From positions 248,001 through 312,000 of the forward strand of contig JBCAMK010000005.1 of NCBI GenBank assembly GCA_038503065.1: a stretch of 64,000 nucleotides of DNA, written 5' to 3'. Position numbers and translations under genes: made by a program. Below the pieces are notes generated by a model. The model was not told the origin of the DNA and ran no database searches. It saw only the letters and a program-made list of their open reading frames with translations. Positions within the stretch are counted from its first letter, which is position 1. Every line of letters starts with the position of its first letter. Origin of the DNA: Paragyromitra xinjiangensis. Lineage: Eukaryota; Ascomycota; Pezizomycetes; Pezizales; Discinaceae. Of this stretch, positions 59,690 to 64,000 are shown piece after piece.

Positions 59690-60700
59690 GGGCCACGGTA
59701 GCCCTAGTTTCTTCACTTCCCTTCACCAACAAATATATCAGGGGAGGAAAAGTTCAATCTACCCTTGGCTGATAAGATCAAGTTTAATCTACCTTTCAGG
59801 TTTAATATCCTCCAAGGCTCGTTCTTTCTCTCTTATGTACCCTGACCGCAACCCACATTTCTGGCTACTATAATGCCATCCAGGGCTTCAGATAAAGGTA
59901 CATCATTTGCAAAGTTGTTAGGATTTCTATAGCAGATAAATGCGTTTTGTGTGCCTGCCTATGGTCCCTGGCACCCTCTGTTTGAGTGCAACGGCGGGGT
60001 TGTCACCCCTTTGTGCTTCGCTGCATGCGCATGCTGTTCTAATTAGAAGACACACCATGTAAATACGAGGTCTCAAACTCACCAGAAAGGAACTTTTGCA
60101 TTTATGAATGGCAGCCATGATCGGAAGTAATGAATTATTTTTGAAAATAGATACAGTTTCATGGGGGTAGATTAAACCCGAAGGGTAAATTAAACCAGGC
60201 TTTGATCGTCGAGGGCAGATTGAACTTCCGCTCATATCAGGGGCTGCCCATATGTTACTACATCGGCGCTGGTAGCAGAAAGGCGGATTTGACAGCAAAC
60301 CTATACCACGTATAGCTCGTGATAACTCTTTCTTTCTCACTTATTTAGCGCATCTAGTCAGACAAGAGTCCACCAATTTGAGAAGAGTATTACTCTCTTC
60401 TCGCTCGCTACAATCAAAACTTGCCATATTTTGATTCTCTCCCTCGTTCGTGTGATATGTTGCTTAGGATCAAATATACGTTGGGCGTGTGTGAATTATC
60501 TATCTATCTAGAAAAATACTGGTCATTGTTTGCCCGTTGTGATTCTCTTACATCATCCTCTTGATCGGGGTGCTATGAATAGAGCTCAGCAGCGTAACAC
60601 CCAGAGTTTGCTGTTTTCCTTATTGATAGCTTCGAAGGTGGGCACCGGGATAAGACAGATTTCCAGCGGAGGACGAGCATTACATGTACTTTTTGGAGTG
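59690..60700 (+). repeat. Dispersed family R copy, interrupted
   Basis: The left part (59690-59743) and right part (60233-60700) match consecutive parts of the copy at 58830-59200. They are separated by the inverted-repeat element at 59744-60232. This is a nested insertion and gives the family R copy as the older layer. Confidence 0.5.
59744..60232. mobile_element. Long-TIR element, family B copy 2
   Basis: The left arm (59744-59820) contains AAGTTCAATCTACCC, GATAAGATCAAGTTTAATCT and CAGGTTTAATAT. The reverse complement of the right arm (60163-60232) contains GAAGTTCAATCTGCCC and GGTTTAATTTACCC. These are the same words as the arms of the element at 24941-25305. ATATCAGGGG occurs just outside both ends (59735-59743 region and 60234 on), possibly a target duplication. 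Confidence 0.55.
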
Positions 60701-60879
60701 TTGGATAAGAGCCGCAATCGTTCCACTGCTGGTACTGCCTGGTGGATTTACATGTAGCCAATAGAATCAGTGCAGATGCGCAGTGCGAAAACCTTTGGTC
60801 GTGGAGGAGCAAAACTGCAAACACCCCACCACGCACTTGTCGTCAGTCGAGAAGTTAATGGGTGCTCGGAAAGTACGAA

Positions 60880-61665
60880 TACTACGATGACAGTGATAGA
60901 CGAGAGGTTTGATTTCTATCAAAGGTAAGTAAAGCCATGTCATAGTTATTTCGTGTTTTAATAACTAATGATGTGATAGAGTTTGCGAGACTTAGATGGT
61001 TGAGCAAGAAAAAAAGTAGTGGCAGACGGAGAATAGCCCACGATCTCTTACCTGCGAAACTCAAACTACATGTATAAACCTTCTGTGCATCAAGGGCATC
61101 AAATAGGGGTGTTACAGATTCTCTATATCCACTCATCTGCATTCCATGAACGGGTGACAGAACGCCGAGGGGCATAATGCATAGTTCGAAGCAAGTTTTC
61201 AGATGAGTGAAAGATCTGCAAACACACAATAACGATATCTCACAGAGGGTTCATGGTTACTGAAAGACTTGATTGCTGCGGAGATCGGTACTCAGTTCCA
61301 AGCATTCGAGGAGCAAGAACTAAATAACTGGACTGCATAGCATCCGCCGGTGGGGGTTGATACTGTTATCGGCTGAGGGCTTTGGTGCTGTGGGTAGTTG
61401 GTGTGGTGAAGTAAGTTATCAACAGAGACGTCCATCCCGTGAAGAATCTCGATGACAACATGCAGTAACAACAAGCAGAATTTGGTCAAAGTTGTCTTTC
61501 CATCGCCGTCAAAGGCGATGTGAAGAATACTATCACGGTAGTAATCGATACCTGTCACTGTTTCGTCACACTCAGCAGTCATCGCCTTTGGAGACACATC
61601 GCCGTAGCCAAGTCGAAATAGATAACGGTCGTCTCCAAATCGCTCGGCTACCCTCTAATGGGAAA
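60880..61665 (-). pseudogene. Coding-like exons of an unrecognised or decayed gene
   Basis: On the minus strand, about 61660-61292 reads a continuous frame with DDRYLFRLGYGDVSPKAMT, GIDYYRDSILHIAFDGDGKT and LCLLLLHVVIEILHGMDV-like content, after a pyrimidine-rich GGGTAG acceptor. A second frame (about 61229-61050) follows a TGTGTTTGCAG acceptor, reads LCIMPLGVLSPVHGMQMSGY, and ends at SFAG with a strong GTAAGA donor; CATCATTAG lies 90 nt further. The first frame ends in TGA and I cannot find a donor that bridges to the second. It could be a real multi-exon gene with a break, or remnants. No family recognised; the LGYGD string is not a potassium-channel filter in context. Confidence 0.3.
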
Positions 61666-62831
61666 AGGTATGAGACTCCTGATAAAGGGAAGGTAATGGA
61701 AAGAAGCGAGTCACTCGCTATGGTGTTGCTGCGGGCTCGAATAACTACTCCACCGCCCTAAATACTTTACGAGAAACATTCAAGATATCCCTTTCACCGA
61801 CCTTTACTACCACACTACTTTGGGTTGTCCCAAGAGCGTGGATTCATGAGACAAATGATTGCATATAGCTTGGTTGCGTTGTTGTCTGGTCTGCCCCGAA
61901 CATCATCGTTTACAAAACTGGTTCAATTTGCGATATCGTACAAGTCAACCAGATGGTATCTTGATAACTTGTAACCCCATAAACACTGAGACTACTTATC
62001 ATGGCAATAGACCTATTAGTATGTGCGCGCGGTGCATAGCGGGTTACAGGATATTCGGTAAGGGAAATGCGTTTATGGTTTGCTTCCGGTTGGGTAGTTC
62101 GTAGCACGAAAGAAATAATAGTAAATATCAGCGGGTGGTGTGTTAGATACGATATATGTACATAGCACAATCAATGAATATAGTGGACATCCACTCGAGC
62201 GAGAGCAATTCGGTTCCCCGTGCGTGTGCAATAGCTTGTCCTGACAGAATATTCTGCGAGAAAGTACTTATGAGTTCTTGGAGATCTATCGATAGTATGA
62301 CACTGGTATGCAGAATGAGGTCAGGATTCGTGAGGAGGGGATATTTCATGAATGTAATTTTACGTGTTTACTAAATGCTGGGGAATGTCGCAACAAAAAA
62401 CACCCTACCAAGAATCATCACGACACAACTAGTGTTTTACAACAGAAAGATAGCTATGTACAACTAAAAAGATTTAAACCTGAAATTAATTCCCTCCATT
62501 TTGCACAGTATGATAGGCTGGGTTCTAGGATAATTATTGTGTGGTGCAGCTTTTTGCAACATTTCCCAGTATTTAATGAACGCCTAAGTAAGAATAGTTC
62601 TGAATTTAAGTGCGAGAATTAGATTGAAGGAAGATAGAAATAGTGAGAATATTATATATCACTGAATAAATTTCTTGGTTTTAGAGGTATATCTACGGTC
62701 TCGAAGTGAAGACTTGGGAGTCTGTTGTGTCTGTTGCTGTTGGCAACCGCCAAGAAGTGCCAAGAGTTTCTCTGCATATAACGAAATCGGACCCCGCACC
62801 CCTCTTCCTCCTCACATACGCGAAATTCACA
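61666..62831. other. No gene seen; promoter of the next gene in the right part
   Basis: Frame 62308-62622 (+, 104 codons, ATG) is charged and unrecognised. The last 60 bases before 62832 are CT-rich (CCCCTCTTCCTCCTCAC), as in fungal 5' leaders. Confidence 0.45.
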
Positions 62832-64000
62832 ATGTTCGAATCACTAGAACGTGTGATTTTCTTCGTATATAGCGTGATTGTGTTTTTAGGGTTCTTTTTG
62901 GCGATGGAGTAAGTTATTCCCTCTTTTTCCCGCTGATTTTAGATGAATTTTGATGAATTTTGGATGATGCTAACATTTGGTGTTTGCAGGGCGTTGGAGG
63001 GAGAGTCACCGTTCTTGCCAGAGAACCCCCTTGGGTAACAAAATTCCCCTATATCTTTCCTTCTCTATATATCCAAAAGGTTTTTAAGGATCGTCATACT
63101 AATATTACTACTGTTTAGCTTCCTCGTGAGAGGATTCCTTCGGGGGATCGGGTCTCTTGTCCGGTGGGGTATGCGTGCAGCTATTGCTGCTGTCAGTCAT
63201 GCCTCGGCAAGGATCTGGTCCTGGCAACGGGGAGAGGGTGAGGGAGCACTGTTTGGCAGCAGTGTGACCGAGCCTTATCCCAACCCTCGGGAGGGAGTAG
63301 CGGAGCCGCGAGGCCGTGATGCTGCTGCGCGTGTTCGGGGCCTCGAGGCCAGCACGCACCCTCGCCTGCTACCGGGTCTAGGACCGGTCAGATCCTCTCG
63401 CGGGGTGACGGCCCCCTTGTATCCGCTCGGGGCGCAAGCTTCGGGTTCTGGTTCCGCTCGCGGGGCTGGGGGTAGTGGTTGGGGGTATAGCGTTCGTGGG
63501 CTTGAGGAGCCTACAGCTGAAGAACGTCGGCTGGCCGCGCTAGCTGACAAGTATCAGTACTGTAGGCCTCCGATGATGGCATACACGGGGCCGGGGAGTG
63601 GGTTCTTGGGAACCAGAAGTGCGCAGGTTGGTGCAGCGGGATTGGCAGGTCCCGTGCGCGCATCAACTGCGGCATCTTCAGTGGTTCCCTCCTCACGGGC
63701 GGGTAGGGTGGGAGGTGGTGGTGTTGGCGGGTCGGGTGGTGTTGGTGGTGTCGGTGGTGGTGTTGGGGGGAGGTCGGCTGGGTTGGCGGGTAGTTTCGTG
63801 GGGGCCCCCGTGGCAGCGGGTTCGGTTCTTGGTTCTGCTCGTCTCCCTCTGGCTTCGGGTGGTGTTGGTGCGGGTCGTGTTGGTGTCGGTGCAGGCAGCG
63901 CTGCTGCTGCTCCTGTTCCTGCTCCTGTTGTTGCTGCTCCTGTTGCTGCTGCTCCTGTCGTTGCTGCTCCTGTCGTTGCTGCTGGTGCGGGTTCGGGTTC
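62832..64000 (+). CDS. Membrane-anchored protein with Gly/Ala/Pro tail (3' end beyond window)
   Basis: Three exons (62832-62908, 62990-63034 and 63119 to the edge) join through introns of 81 nt (GTAAGT, GCTAAC, TTTGCAG) and 84 nt (GTAACA, TACTAAT, GTTTAG). At least 334 residues are visible and the last exon stays open for 882 nt to the window end. Residues 1-26 (MFESLERVIFFVYSVIVFLG) hold one membrane segment. A second amphipathic, arginine-bearing stretch follows (about 41-75; GFLVRGFLRGIGSLVRWGMR). Then comes a region with EERRLAALADKYQYC, a Gly/Val-rich part (GGVGGSGGVGGVGG) and an Ala/Pro/Val tail (AAAAPVPAPVVAAPVAAAPV). The ATG follows a CT-rich leader; an open stretch upstream lacks ATG. 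No family is recognised. The tail is GC-rich (GGTGKT and GCTGCTCCT repeats), unlike the rest of the window. Confidence 0.72.

Noticed and set aside
61560..61640. Potassium-channel filter (GYGD) in the 61-kb fragment
   Set aside because: The string is RLGYGDVSP without the preceding Thr-rich pore helix or flanking membrane helices, so it does not support a channel.

Overview
The window looks like gene-sparse, repeat-rich nuclear DNA of a filamentous ascomycete. The evidence is short GT-AG introns (48-84 nt) with CTAAC/CTAAT-like branch points, pyrimidine-rich 5' leaders, a membrane-anchored double-psi beta-barrel protein, a secreted cysteine-rich protein, and many decayed transposable elements. 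A truffle-like (Pezizomycetes) origin is a guess from this layout only. Most of the 64 kb carries no supportable gene.

Confident genes. (1) 5348-6568 (+): a 7-exon gene for a secreted cysteine-rich repeat protein in which nearly every repeat is one exon and every intron is phase 1. (2) 13549-16885 (-): a 4-exon gene for a 1055-residue protein with an N-terminal ubiquitin-like domain, a VWA domain with an intact MIDAS, and a C-terminal E2 (UBC) domain with HPN motif and catalytic cysteine. (3,4) 19552-21174 and 22066-24124 (+): two tandem paralogs of an unrecognised basic protein, within a segmental duplication that also covers the flanks. (5) 53810-54445 (-): a single-pass membrane protein with an extracellular DPBB (RlpA/barwin-like) domain. 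(6) 62832 to the window end (+): a 3-exon gene for a membrane-anchored protein with a Gly/Ala/Pro low-complexity tail, cut by the window edge. Several weaker coding fragments (about 18.2, 29.0-29.6, 37.3, 46.0-46.6, 49.8, 50.3 and 60.9-61.7 kb) may be genes, decayed genes or chance.

Repeats. An LTR family of about 160-185 bp (TGTTG...CAACA ends) has two solo copies (1379-1561; 33064-33248), each with its own 5-bp target duplication, and one 2-kb element with two LTRs (41538-43537) that share the duplication CATTT. It has no recognisable gag/pol. At least six elements with long terminal inverted repeats lie at 13.0, 24.9, 56.1, 57.2, 57.9 and 59.7 kb. A dispersed coding-derived family occurs at 26.2-27.7, 31.4-32.0 and 33.85-34.5 kb; two of its copies sit next to a tRNA-like Pol III unit. 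Tandem arrays occur at 34.8-36.0, 42.2, 43.8-44.1, 51.7-52.1 and 52.6-53.2 kb.

The genes do not form an obvious pathway or cluster. They look like independent genes or a gene pair separated by repeat-derived DNA. All introns, motifs and repeats were read by eye; no search or alignment program was run.
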